From positions 823,080,001 through 823,144,000 of the forward strand of contig CM057452.1 in assembly GCA_016271365.2 (NCBI GenBank): a stretch of 64,000 nucleotides of DNA. The letters run 5' to 3'. The notes below the pieces were generated by a model that saw only the letters and a list, made by a program, of their open reading frames with translations, did no database searches and was not told the DNA's origin. Position 1 is the first letter of the stretch, and the number at the start of each line of letters is the position of its first letter. Below, one piece after another: positions 22,768 through 34,560 of this stretch. The position numbers were made by a program, and so were the translations under genes. Origin of the DNA: Neoceratodus forsteri. Taxonomy: Eukaryota; Chordata; Ceratodontiformes; Ceratodontidae.

Positions 22768-24640
22768 ACACAGAAACATAGAATTTGATGGCAGATAAGG
22801 ACCGCTTGGCCCACCCAGTCTGCCCATTTCCCTACCTGACGGATAAGCTGTAGATTCTAGTTAATCAACAGCTTACTTCCTCCTGCCCCCCACTAGAATT
22901 GCCTTATGCCTGTCCCATGCATTCTGGAATTCTCCCACTGTTCCTGACTCCACAGCCTCCTCAGGAAGGCTGTACCATGCATCCACAACTCTCTCTGTGA
23001 AAAAATACTTTCTAACATTACCTCTGAGCCGTCCCCCCTCTATCTTCAAATTGTGCCCCCTTGTTCTTCTCCATCTCTTCTTCTGAAACATACTACCCTC
23101 TTGTAACTTGTTAATTCCTTTGAGATACTTGAAAGTTTCTATTATGCCCCCCTCTCCCTCCTTTCCTCAAGGGTATACATATTAAGCTGCTTTAGTCTCT
23201 CCTCGTATGTCTTCTGGTGCAGACCTTGCACTATTTTGGTTGCCCTCTTCTGAACAGCCTCCACTCTGTCTATGTCGTTGTGGAGATGGGGTCTCCAGAA
23301 TTGCACGTAGTACTCCAGATGGGGTCTCACTGTCTGTAGAGAGAGATATCAACTTCCAGTTTTCTACTGTTGATGCCTCTCCCTATGCATCCCAGTATTC
23401 CCCCAGCCCTCCTTACTGCCTTCTCACATTGCTTGCCCACCTTTAGGTCATCTGATATAATTACTCCTAGGTCTCTTTTGATTTTTGTTGTTGTTATTAA
23501 CTCACCCCCCATTGTGTACTCTTCCCCTGGGTTTTTGTTTCCCAGATGCATTACCTTGCACTTCTTTGCACTGAATCTGAGCTGCCACGTATTTGACCAT
23601 TCCTCCAACTTTGCCAAGTCCCTTTTCATTCTTCCCACCCCACCTTGTGTATCAACCCTGTTGCAGATCTTTGTGTCATCTGCAAAGAGGCATACCTTTC
23701 CTTCCTGGTGTTCTCCAATGTCACTTATAAAGATATTAAAGAGGACCGGTCCCAGTACCGAACCCTGTGGTAGCCCGCTAGTTACCCTACTTTCTTCACT
23801 GTGGACTCTGTTTACTATTACCCTTTGCGTCCTGTTGTCCAGCCAGTTTTTTATCCAGGCTACCACCTTGGGACCCACTTCAAGGATGGCTAACTTGTAT
23901 ATTAATCTTTTGTGTGAGACTGTGTCGAATACCTTGCTAAAATCTAGGTAGGCCATATCCACAGCCCCTCCCTGGTCTACTACTTTGGTCACCCAGTCAA
24001 AGAAATCTATTAGGTTCATCTGGCATGACCTTCCTGCTGTGAAACCATGCTGTCTTGGGTCCTTTGCCCCACTGGCCTCTAGGTACTCAACAATTCTTTC
24101 CTTCAGAAGTGATTCCATCATTTTCCCTACCACTGACGTCACTAACTGGTCTGTAGTTTCCAGCCTGTGCCCTGCTCCCACTTTTGTGAAGTGGAATTGC
24201 ATTTGCCCTCCTCCAGTCCTCAGGTACCACTCCTTCCTCCCATGATTTGTTAAAGAGAGTAGTCAGTGGTGTTACTAGTTCTACCCTTAGTTCTTTTAGT
24301 ATTCTTGGGTGAATCCCATCAGGCCCCATTGCTTTGTCCACCCTCAGTTTCAAGAGTTCTTTCAAAACCCTTTCTTCTGTGAATGGACTGGTATCGACCC
24401 TCCTATTCAGAGTTTCTCCCTTGTTTGGTTTAGGCACCTCCCTCTCCTCATCTGTTGTGAACACTGAGCAGAAATATTTGTTCAGTATCCCTGCTTTTTC
24501 ACTGTCACCCTCTGCCCACATTCCCTCCCCTTTATTAAGTCTCTGTATCCCTCCCTTGGTCTTTCTTTGCTCCCTAATGTACCTATAAAAGGTTTTATCC
24601 CCCTTCTTAACAGAATATATTTCCTTGAAGGGCAAGTACA
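22768..24640 (-). mobile_element. CR1 LINE, copy C (5' truncated, RT largely open)
   Basis: The 3' octamers (ACAGAAACATAGAA) are at 22768. C-terminus 23330-22873 (RPHLEYYVQFW, RVVDAWYSLPEEAV). RT palm in one open frame 24202-23327 (291 codons) with LDFSKVFDTVSH, SGLPQGSVLGPVLFNIFISD and the intact catalytic LFADDTKI, plus AKKCKVMHLG and RDLGVIISDD. RT N-part 24644-24087 with KAMGPDGIHPRIL and VPEDWRRANAIPLHKSGS. A frameshift between NYRPVS and SVVGKMMESLL separates the two frames. Endonuclease and ORF1 are absent. It is one of the better preserved CR1 RTs here and shares the 3' end type of copy B. Confidence 0.85.
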
Positions 24641-24644
24641 ACAC

Positions 24645-24880
24645 ATTTCATTGTTAAGAATGAGGAGCAAGTGCAAATTCAACTAATATTATAGTGAGAC
24701 AATACCTACATGTTTTAATTTAAATACCACTTGTGGAAAACCCTGGAGAGAGTGATGAAAAACAACCCCTACTTTACATCAGCATACAATGATAAAACTA
24801 CAGTATGTGCTCAAGAGAACATCTGGATAAGGAATGAAGTGATAAGTTAATACTCGGGGTGTAAGACATTAAGAATAGGC
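24645..24880. other. Unassigned stretch
   Basis: AT-rich sequence between two CR1 copies. No feature is recognised. Confidence 0.4.
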
Positions 24881-26262
24881 TAGTAAAGCTGGACCCAAGT
24901 AAAACCCAAAGGCAGAAAAGCTCACACCTAAGAGTTATTAAAGAACTAGCAAATTAATTAGTTATAACCTCTATCTGCAATACTTCAACAATCACTAGAT
25001 GAGGGTAAAGTTGTTGAGGCCTGTAGGGCTGCAAATGTAGTGAAAATATATAAGAAAGGTTGTAGAAAGGAAGTACAAACTTACAGGCTTGTGAGTTTGA
25101 CCACAGTTTTGGGAAAAGTAATTGAAGGAGCAGTAAAAGACTATATATTGGATTTTGTACATCATACTGGGAGCATAGATAAAACTCAGCATGGATTTAC
25201 AAAAGGCTGTTCATGTCAAACAAATTTATTAGAGTTTTATGGCAATGTCAGCCAGGCCAGGCTTTGGATGAGGGAGCATCAATGTAGGCTGTATTTCTTG
25301 ATTTTGCTAAGGCCTTTGATAGAGTACCACAGGGAGAATTAATCAGTGCTCATTGAAAATCAGATACATGGGTACATAACAAGATGGATTTCATCCTGGA
25401 TAGATAACAGGAAACAGATGGTATGCATAAGAGGCATATATTCTGATTGGTCTGAGGTGATCCAGTGTGGACATATGGGAGACAAAATTCACTGACGTCA
25501 CACGCATTGGAGCAATAGTAAACAGTAGGGAAGATGCCAAATATCAGAGAGCATTACCAAATTTGGAGTGTTGGGCAAATAAACATAAACTGGATTTTAA
25601 TATTGATAAGTGTACAGCTATGCACATGGGGAAACATATTATGAGAATGTAGTACTCACTTAAGGGAATGAACTTAAGAGAAGTATTGGAAGAAAGAGAT
25701 CTGGGTATTATGGTATCAAATGATTTGAATTTTAAATATCACTGCAATACGGTGGTCAAAAAAGCCAGTGGGACACTAAATAAGATTGGAAGCTATGCTA
25801 AGAGCAGGAGGAGGGAGGTGCTGGTTCTTCTGTATGTATTGCTGGTGAGACTTCACGTAGAGTATTGCATGCAGTTCTGGTCACCAGGAGCAAAATCAGA
25901 GATTAGATAACTGGAGAAAGTGCAAAAGAGTGCAACCAGAATGATTGCAAACCTGAAGGGTTTGGATTATGAGGAGAGAATGGCTGAGCTGGGGATGTTT
26001 TCCATGGAGTATCATAGAATGAGGGGGAACATGTTCCTTCTGTTTAGGGCACTATCAGATGATGATTTATGGGAAATATTAGGACTGGATATGAAAAAAA
26101 AGCTGCTGTACTAGAGAACACCCCCTGCAGCTGTCAGGGAAGACATGTCATGCAAAGAAACAAACCTATTGATATAATCAGAGTTGTGTCCTTTGGAATG
26201 ACCTTTCGGTGGATGTAGTGAGTAATAAAAACTTAAAACAAGTTTAAAAAAAAAAGTAAGAT
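24880..26262 (+). mobile_element. Older CR1-like LINE fragment, copy G
   Basis: AT-rich plus-strand CR1-superfamily copy. RT start DPSKTQRQ..SHLRVIKELA (about 24890), LVSLTTVLGKVIEGAVKDYI and QHGFTKGCSCQTNLLEF (25040-25260), FAKAFDRVP-like block (about 25300), LDFNIDKCTAMHMGK (about 25590), RDLGIMVSNDLNFKYH (25695), LVRLHVEYCMQFWSP (25850), QKSATRMIANLKGLDYEERMAEL (25920-25990). It ends in an A-run at about 26255. The GVPQ/FADD region is lost to frameshifts. It resembles the copy at 47.6-53.9 kb more than the GC-richer CR1 copies. Confidence 0.75.
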
Positions 26263-26274
26263 GAATACTGCATT

Positions 26275-29200
26275 TACTAACATACTAACATACTATTTGC
26301 CAGCAGATTAGGCCTTACGGTCTATCGAGTCTGCTCAAACTTTAGATCCTTAGTTGGGTGCCGAGACCCTCCCATCCCTTGTGCTCCAGAAACCCGTATC
26401 ATCCATCCCCACCCCCCTGGGACAGGACATCATCTGATACATCCACTTTCTGTGTCTGTCCCATCCTTTCTTGAAGCCCTCCACTGTGGATCTCTGAACT
26501 AGCTCACCAGGCAGTGCATTCCAAGGGTCCACCACCCTCTCAGTGAAAAACCTCCTCCTCTTTTCCCCCCTTACCCTTCCACCTTCCAACTTCAAACCAT
26601 GCCCTCTGGTGATACCTCCCTGCTTTAGTCTAAAGATCCCCTCCATGTTTACCCTATTTATTACCTTGAGGTACTTGAAGACCTCAATCATGTCCCCCGC
26701 TCTCCTCTCCTCCAGTGAAACAGGCACGCTCCAAGTCTGTCCTCACACGTCAAATCCCTAGCCCTCATATCATCTTTGTTGCCCTCCTCTGTACCCTCTC
26801 TAGGAGCTGTATGTCCCTCTTTAAGTGTGGTCTCCAGTACTGTACACAGTACTCAAGGTGTGGTCTAACCAGTCCATTGTACAGCGGCAGAATCCCTTCC
26901 TTGCTCCTAGCGGTGATCCCCCTTACGATGCATCCCAACATCCTGTTTGCCTTGCTAGCCGTTCTCCTGCACTGCTCAGAGTTATTCATACATGCATCCA
27001 CCATGACCCCTAGGTCTTTTTCCCCTATTGAGGCCTCCAGCCTCCCCTCCCAGGGTGTACCTGTGTTTAGGGTTTCCCGACCAAGATGCAACACCTTGCA
27101 CTTGGTGATATTGAAATTTAATTTCCATGTGTGAGCCCAGCTTTCCAGGGTGTCCAGGTCCCCTTGCAGGGCCAACCTCCCCTCTTCTCCCTCAATTACT
27201 GCTCCCATCTTGGAGTCATCCGCAAAGAGACTCATTTCACACCCTATACCCTCCCTGATGTCCAATATGTATGCATTAAATAGGATCGGACCCAGGATCG
27301 AGCCCTGCGGTACCCCACTACCAACCTCTCTAGGGTTCAAGAGCTCCCCACAGACCACTACTCTCTGTGTGTGTCCAGCTAGCCGGTTTTCAATCCATCT
27401 GACCATCAAAGGGCCTACTCCTAACCCCATCAGTTTCTCCACCAGACCATTGTGGGGGACAGAGTCAAACGCCTTGCTGAAGTCCAAGAATAATACATCC
27501 ACAGGCTTACCCCTGTCCATTTCTGATGTTACCCATTCATAGAACTCCACAAGGTTGGTTTGACATGATCTACCTGGCACAAACCCATGTTGACGACTAT
27601 CCAGACCTCCCACCTCCTCCAAGTACACCCCAATCGTTCCTTTAGTATACTCTCCATTAATTTTCCCACCACTGAGGTCAAACTGATGGGTCTATAGTTA
27701 CCTGGTACCCTCGACCCCTCTTTATAGGATTGGTACCACATGTGCCTCGCCAATCCCTAGGTACCCTCCCTGTCTCAAGTGACCTGCTGAAAAGCTCCGC
27801 CAGAGTGCAGCCAGTATGTCCGCCAATTCCCATAGTACTCTCGGATGAATGCCATCCGCCCAGGAGATTTGTCTTTCTTTAGGGCCTTGAGGGCTAACCA
27901 CACCTTTTGGTGGAGATAGCATCATCCGTCCCCTCCACCTTACTGGCGTTTTATCTTTACCCAGATGTGACACCCTGGGTACCTCTCTCTCCTGCTCCAT
28001 TTTTGTTGCTCCCTGATCCCACTTACTGATGTTTCTATCCCTTCATGCCTTGCTTTGTAGATATCCCATCCCTCCTAGTGAACACAGAGGCAAAGTACTC
28101 GTTAAATACCTCTGCCTGGTCCTCGCCTTTTCCACCCACTCCTTCTGATCTCAATCTGTTGAGATGGCCTTAATTTTCTCCGCTCCCCAATGTACCGGAA
28201 GAACCCTTTTCCCTCCATGTATCCCTGTGCCAGCCGCTGCTCTTACTGGACTTTGCTCCCTCACCATACGGGTGACTTTTCTAGATGCAAGCTGGTACAT
28301 TTCCTTATCTATCCCTCTTGTTGTTTTATATTTTTGTAGGCCACCTTCTTTTCTCTGACTGCTACCTGTACCTCACTGGACCACCAGCATGGTTTATGTG
28401 ACCTTGCTCCCTGCGTTTCAACTTAGTGCAGATCCTGACTGCCTCATGTAGTCCCCGTTTTATGACCTCCCATCTCCTTTCCACACTTGTCATTGAGGTA
28501 ATCCCCATCAAGTGATCCTTGAGAATATTTCCCATGGCCATGAAGTCTGGCCCCCTGAAGTCCACTGCCAGTGTCTTAGATCTCATCCCCCCTCCCCCAT
28601 GCTTATTTGAAACCAGACAGTATTGTGGTCGCTCCCAGTCAGGGGGTCTTGTACAACCATGTCCCTTACCAGATCCCCATCTGCCAGAATCACATCCAGG
28701 ACATGCCCCTTCCTTGTGGGCTCCATCCCATGCTGTGTTAAGAAAACATCCTGGAAGCCATCCAGCAGCCTCTGCTCCTTGGCCACCTTAGAGGACATGG
28801 TTCCCCAGTTTGTACCTGGCATATTAAGGTCCCCCATCAACACCACTCCTTCCCTTTTGGTCCACACTGGGCAATGATGTTGTCCAGCAAACCATCCTCT
28901 AGAACCTCACTCATCCCAGGGGCCTATATACACCAGCTTGACCTTATTTTCTGCTGAATATCGTAGTGACCCATAGGGCCTCCACGCTTCCTCTGCCTCT
29001 TCTACCCTAGCAATTTCTATGTCATCTCTAATGAACATAGCCACTCCACCCCTCTGCCCTCCTTTCTATCCTTCCTGAGCATAGTGTACCCGCACGCTTA
29101 AGTCCCAGTCATGGTTTTTGTTGGCCCATGTTTCGTGGACCGCCGCCACATCCACCCCCCAACAGCATGGCTGGAACTCTGGCAACTTGTTTCCAAGCTC

Positions 29201-29397
29201 CTGGCATTTACTAACACCAACCCCCACCCCTTATCCCTGATTCTCTTTGTCGAACCCCACCCAGATTCCTTATACTTCCATCCTCCCTCTGCTCCTCCTG
29301 AAACCTCCATCCCCAATCTGTTTCCCCCCTTCCCCCCTTGGGCGTGAAGGCTACTCCCCTCATCTGGAGGAGAGGGCTTCTGGTCAGCCATTTCCAA
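26275..29397 (-). mobile_element. CR1 LINE, copy D (ORF2 almost complete)
   Basis: 3' octamers TATGTTAG on minus at 26275-26300. Reading upwards: C-terminus 26727-26350 (ERRAGDMIEVFKYL, VVDPWNALPGELV). RT palm in one 287-codon frame 27628-26765 with LDFSKAFDSVPH, SGVPQGSILGPILFNAYI and the intact LFADDSKMG. RT N-part 28000-27529, linker 28586-28362, endonuclease 28867-28583 (LMGDLNMPGTNW, TGSDHNTVWF) and 29397-29098 (MADQKPSPPDEG, LVNARSL). The copy stops just before ORF2 starts, so it is 5' truncated and lacks ORF1. Many frameshifts are one- or two-base losses in short homopolymers. It is closely related to copy E. Confidence 0.85.
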
Positions 29398-29399
29398 TA

Positions 29400-29800
29400 A
29401 TATTATGGTGTATAAGTAGTAATGAATTGGTGAGCTACATGGACTGCAATCTTTTATGCTCTGATAAACCTATGATACCTATCTAGCTTCCGTGTTCCAA
29501 ACAAAATTGAATTTAATCAGCAAATAACGGAAAAAAGGTTTTTAATGCTTGAGTTTAAACCTGCATAAAACAAAAGAAACTTGTTTCAGTGAAAATAAAT
29601 ATATTTTTGAATATCTTTTTCCTGTTCAGGACTTATCTTTCCACCTTATAGGTTCTCTCTCATTTTTTAGCCTTTTGGAACTGCAGCTTCGGCAGTCATA
29701 CTGCAGCTCTCCCTCTAGAGAATCAACTTCACATCTTTGTAGCAGTCCTGCTGATTTAATAAGCTGGACTGCACAGGTGTGTTGCAGCAGCCCAAATTAC
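29400..29800. other. Unassigned stretch
   Basis: AT-rich, no coding or repeat signal recognised. Confidence 0.4.
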
Positions 29801-29804
29801 CATA

Positions 29805-30230
29805 GCAGCAGTCTACTGGGCCCTGCAGTCACAGTAATTGACAGCCTGACAGATTGCCAAGTATGATGTAGCAAGAGCAACAAGCTTTCTTACTGGTTTG
29901 AAGCAGTCTGCTGGGCTCTGCAATCACAGTGTGGGAAAGCCTGATACACCAATGTGTATGCTGCAGCACATGCAGAAAGCCCTCTCACTGTCTTAAAGCA
30001 ACATAAAGGCAGATTATTATGTTCCTGCACTCTGATAATGCTAATATGTGTGTATGGAGGGAAGTTGAAAGTGCCATATCTAATGGCCTCTGCAGTCACA
30101 GTGATTGACAGTATGACAGACCACTTGGTAAGCTGCAGCATGTCATCAAGTCCTCTCACTGGCTTAAAACAGCAGAAAGGCAGATCATCATTTCCCTGCA
30201 CTCTGGCTGAGTAGTGCTAATGTAACTAAC
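29805..30230. repeat. Degenerate tandem repeat of three units
   Basis: Unit A (about 29805-29905), unit B (29906-30084) and unit C (30085-30230) share CT-TGCA-TCACAGT (29821, 29918, 30089), CTGCAGCA (B, C), CTCTCACTG-CTTAAA (B at 29981, C at 30152), AAAGGCAGAT-AT (B, C) and CCCTGCACTCTG (C; variant in B). Unit B carries about 70 extra bp. No protein is suggested. Confidence 0.6.
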
Positions 30231-30600
30231 TAATAAAAATGGGATTTATTTGCAGATTAGCAGTAATTAGCAATAAATTGTTTCCACCTGCAGTACACAC
30301 AAGTAAGAATTTGAGATGAAAAAAAAAACACTACCACACATACTGTAACTGTTTGCAAAATCCATTTCTTGACATGCCAAGACATATATTACTTTCAACT
30401 CAAATGAAACACACAGTGAACTACCTGAACTATGCTATTATACAATATGTGGTGGAAATGGAATGGGGCTGTAGCGATAAAGTAGCACACTTACTTAGCC
30501 CAAACTAATTGGCTGAGAATGACCAGACTGCCAAATGTAGTTCTTTAAAAGGCTTGCTCAGCCAAGTCCATCCATTACTCCTAAAACTGATACTGATATG
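30231..30600. other. Unassigned stretch
   Basis: AT-rich. No feature is recognised. Confidence 0.4.
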
Positions 30601-31057
30601 ATTGCATTCCCTTGGAAACCAAACAAAAAATAGGGCCTGGTTGCAACCTAGCAACTACAGGCCAATCATCCTAACAACAGTGCTAGGCAAGGCCCTAGAA
30701 GCTATTATCCAGGTCAGAATAATGGAATATCTAGTTGAGACAAGGTGCTTGCACCCTTTCAGAATAACTTTTATGAGTGGCAGATTATGCCAAACCAACC
30801 TGATCATCTTCTTTGTGGTGGTGACAAGGGATGTGAACAGATCTAGGGCCATAGAAATAGCCTATGTGAATTTCAGCAAGAAAGTTGATGCTATAGAATA
30901 TAACAAGCTTCTGAGACATAAAGCATACCCATGGTGGATTAGTAACTGGCTTGGAGGTACGAAGGAAATGGCTGTGGTGAATAAGTACTCTTCTCAGCAG
31001 AGAGGGGTGTTTGGGGAATGTCTCCAGGACTTGTGCTGATTGCAGAGCGGCAAAGGA

Positions 31058-31252
31058 AGCAGTATGGCGCAGTGGGTTAAGGCTCTGAGCTGCAAATCTG
31101 GAGACCTGGGTTTGAATCCCACAGCCCCCTTGGTGCATACTGTGTGACCCTGAGCAAGTCACTTAACTTTCTTGTGCTCCCAGGTTGCACCTGCAAACAA
31201 GCTTTCAGCTTAGTGTGTCTCACCTGGTAAAATAATTGGTAAAAAAAAAAAA
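31058..31252 (+). mobile_element. MIR-like (CORE-type) tRNA-derived SINE
   Basis: A box TGGCGCAGTGG at 31065-31075 and B box GGTTTGAATCC at 31109-31119 give a tRNA-type pol III promoter with normal spacing. They are followed by CTGTGTGACCCTGAGCAAGT and CACTTAACTTTCTTGTGC, the arrangement typical of MIR-like SINEs. It ends in A12 at 31241-31252. It sits inside CR1-like copy H, on the same strand. Confidence 0.85.
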
Positions 31253-31860
31253 TTGGGGGTATGCATCCATATCTGCTGCTGAGGCCACTGCTGTTCAATA
31301 TTTTCATCAACAATCAAGATGCTGGGATCTCTAGCAGGCTGCTCATGTTTTTAGATGACACTTAGTTTGCCAGGGTGGTAGGACTCCCTTGATGTTGATG
31401 ACAAACTGTAGAAATAGCTGAACAAGCAGGGTCTTTGTCAAACTCCTGGAGTCTCAGATTCAGTGTTGCCAAATGCAAGTTACTACACTTGGGGAGGAAG
31501 AGCAAAGGTAGGACCTACACAGTATGTGTGGCTCCATTTTCTGCTCTGGAGGGGAAAAGGACTTAGGGGTCATAAACAAGGTTCTGAAGCATGACAAAAA
31601 GTGTACTGCCTCTGTCAGGCAGGACAGCAGAATGCTGGAGCACCTCAAAAGGGGGTGACCAGCAGGGCAGGAGAAGTCAAGCTGCATCTTTTTCAAGCCA
31701 TGACCAGGCCCCACTTAAAATACTACATGCAGGTCTTGGTTTCTCAATATAAAAAGGGCATTGAAACAGTGGAGAGGGTGAAATGCAGGACCAAAAAACT
31801 ATTAGGAAGCCTGAAGACAAATGTTATGAGGATAGACTGGTGGCTCAGAGTATGTTCATG

Positions 31861-33296
31861 TTAGAGAATTACAACATTACATTGGTAATTACAGACCAGT
31901 GAGACTGACATCAATCATGTGCAAGCTCATGGAGACCATATTCAAAGAAAGATTGATAGAGTATCTAGATGAACATGGTCTCCAGTATGTGCAGCAGCAT
32001 GGGTTTATGGGAGGGAGTTTGTGTCAAAAGAATCTCATTGACTTCTTTGACTGGGTCACTAAAACAATGGAGGGAGGCAAAGCAGCGGACTTCCATTACA
32101 TGGACTTCAGCAAGGCCTTTTACTCTGTATCCCACAAGAGGTAGATCAGGAAAATCTTTGGGTGGGAGAGACGTTCACCAGATTGGTGGAAAACTGGCTG
32201 AGGGACAGAACCCAACACTGGTGGTAAGGGGAGAGCTATCTAGCACCAGAGAGGTCGCCAATGAGTCCTACAGGGCTCGATTCTTGGACTGCTGCTAATT
32301 GTTTTCATAAATGATATTGGCAATGGCATTAAGGACAAATTTTGCATATTCACAGATAACATCATGCTCTGAGTGTGAGTCGACACAGCAGAAGGGATAC
32401 AAGATCTAAAGTTGGATCTGGAAAAACTAGAGAGGTGGTCTGGGATTGGGCAGTTTTGCTTCAATGCACAGAAATGCAAAGCTATGCACATTGGAGCCAA
32501 GAACCCCAGGACTGAGTACAACCTGGAAGGGGTCCAGGCATCTGCATCAGAGAAGCAGAAGTATCTGGGAGTGATGATTACTAGAGACCTGAAGCAGTAA
32601 GAAAGGAGAAGCAAAGGGAAGAAAATGTTATGGTGTGTTTCCAGAGGGTTCAGCAGCAGGCAAGAGGAGGTAATACTGCTTCTGTACTGCTCATTAGTGA
32701 GGCTGCATCTGGAGAATAGTGGAAAGTACTGGACCCTTATCTTAAAAAAGACATCGACCTGCTTGAGATTGCCCAATGGAGGGCAACAAAGATGATCATG
32801 GGCCAACAGGGTAAATCATACGAGAAGAGGTTGGAGGCCCTGAACGTGTACTCTTTGGAGGAGCGAGAGAGAGAGAGAGAGAGAGAGAGGTGACATGACT
32901 GAAACCTTCAAGTATTTGAAAACAATAAATAGGGAGCATAAGGAAGGTCTCTAAGCTTAGTGGAAACCAAAACACGAGGGGACACAGTCTCAAGTTGGAG
33001 GGGGTGATGTTTATGAACGAGGCTAGGAGGTACTTCTTCATGGAGAGGGTGGTGGCAGGCTGGAATGTGCTTCCGGAAGAGATGCTTTTGTTGAAGATGG
33101 TCAGCGGCTTCAAGAGAGGCTGGGATTAAGTTGAGGAGAAAATAAGGGTCAAGGGAGGGGTGGGCAGATGGGAAGGGCAGATTGTGGAAGGGGGTAGAGT
33201 CTGTAGCTTAAGCTGAGGACCCTGCAGTACAAACAGACTAGATAGACCAAATGGCCTTATTCCGCTGGCTTCTTCATATGTTCATATGTTTGTATG
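31861..33296 (+). mobile_element. CR1 LINE 3' half, copy I (nested in copy H)
   Basis: Starts inside the RT (GNYRPVRLTSIMCKLMETIF, 31885) and runs through QQHGFMGGSLCQKNLIDFF, MDFSKAFYSVSHKR (32100-32140), a damaged FADD (FTDN at about 32353), AQKCKAMHIGAKN (32465), KYLGVMITRDL (32560), a (GA)n expansion at 32864-32890 and RVVAGWNVLPEEM (about 33050). It ends with CATATGTTCATATGTTTGTATGTT at about 33272-33295. ATGTT flanks both sides (31858-31862, 33294-33298) and may be a target duplication, but it also matches the CR1 terminal repeat. Confidence 0.8.
32864..32890. repeat. (GA)n microsatellite inside CR1 copy I
   Basis: About thirteen GA units within the codons that encode the conserved E-R-R-rich segment of CR1 ORF2. 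It is a local slippage expansion. Confidence 0.95.
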
Positions 33297-33604
33297 TTTG
33301 AGAAAAGGAAGCTGAGAGGAGGCATGATCTTAGTATTCTGCATACTCAAAGGTAAGAAAAAGATTGAACAGAGAATGATATTTGATCTGGTGGCATCCAG
33401 CAGGACACAGAGGTACACCTGCTGTTTAGAGGTTTTAAATTCAGGAGCAATGTTAGTAAGCACTTCTCCCAGGGAGTATTAAACCTGTAAAACAGCCTAC
33501 CAGTGCAGACAATGAACATGAAGACAGTAAATGCCTTGTAATAAGCCTGGACAAATATCTACTTAACAAGAGACTTACTGTATACCCTGAGTAGTAGAGC
33601 GGAT

Positions 33605-34560
33605 CTGGAACACAATTAAATTAGTGTAAGTTTGTCAAGCATACTTATTCATCCCTGCATACAAAGAAGGGGGTGGATATGGTGGACCTAGAGCCCTTTC
33701 ATACCTTATATATCTCTGCTACTATGTATTCCTCATGAAAACACATGTCTGAAGTGAGCCTGTATGAATTTATTGAACAATAATATGATATAAACACTAC
33801 AACCGAATGATGTGAAGTTGATTCAACCTGTGTTAAAGAGGAAACTTCTTTATGATTTTAAGAATATGTGAATAATAAATGATCTGAAATAGTGTCCATA
33901 AACTGTGGGGTAACAACACAACAGGCTGTTACGAGCAGTGTAATGTTGCTGCAGATATGGTTAAGTGATGATGTCAGAGCTTTGTGATTTTGTCACTATA
34001 TAGTAGAATGACATAGTTATTTTCTTTCTGTCTGTATTCTGTGTTGTTTAATGTTGTCACCTGGTTATTCATAACTTTTGGGATATAACAAGCAGAACCC
34101 ATATCCTCACTGGGAGGTGGATACATACATTTACAGTGTTTTGTGTATCTATTGACTGCTACTCACAGCACTTTGCACTCAAAGACTCCATCAATGTAAC
34201 TCAGAGTGTCCTGTCTTTAGTGTTTGTGGACATATGTAAACAGGAACACCATTAAAGCATTTACTTATTTAGAATATTAGCAAAACACATATCCACCTCA
34301 TAATAATAACAGTAAGTCTATTTTCATCAGGAGGTAAATCAAGCCATTGAGAAAAAATTAATTTCCAATGGTGTCATTCATGTTTACTGTAATAAAAAAG
34401 TAGCTTCTTTCATCCAACCTAAGTGTAAATACACAGGATCTGCTGGGATGGATCTGCCTTTAATTAAGTCAGGGCACACTACTGCTGAATTGCAGTCACT
34501 GAGTAAGGAACATGTGTAACAATTGGGCTATGGACTGCAAAAATGTAAATGAATGTGATG
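33605..34560. other. Unassigned stretch
   Basis: AT-rich. A stop-free frame near 34330-34517 has no assignable family. No terminal repeats are seen. Confidence 0.4.

Larger units (their letters stand above)
30600..33604 (+). mobile_element. CR1-like LINE, copy H (split by a SINE and by CR1 copy I)
   Basis: RT N-part 30602-31039: NYRPIILTTVLGKALEAII, SGRLCQTNLIIFF and a degraded VNFSKKVDAIEYNK in place of DFSKAFD. After a SINE (31058-31252) it resumes with RPLLFNIFINNQDAG (31275) and a decayed FADD block (31350). VAKCKLLHLGRKSK follows at about 31465, and TRPHLKYYMQVLV at 31700. The frame is cut at 31860 by CR1 copy I and resumes at 33297. Joining the sides gives EDRLVAQSMFMFEKRKLRG without a gap. 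The C-terminus runs to about 33604. It has many stops. Confidence 0.75.

Noticed and set aside
31065..31119. Possible tRNA gene
   Set aside because: A and B boxes are part of a MIR-like SINE. No acceptor stem pairing or mature tRNA structure is seen.
34330..34517. GSAGMDL resembling a dUTPase motif in a short open frame
   Set aside because: Only one short motif, no other dUTPase blocks and no retroviral context. Probably chance.
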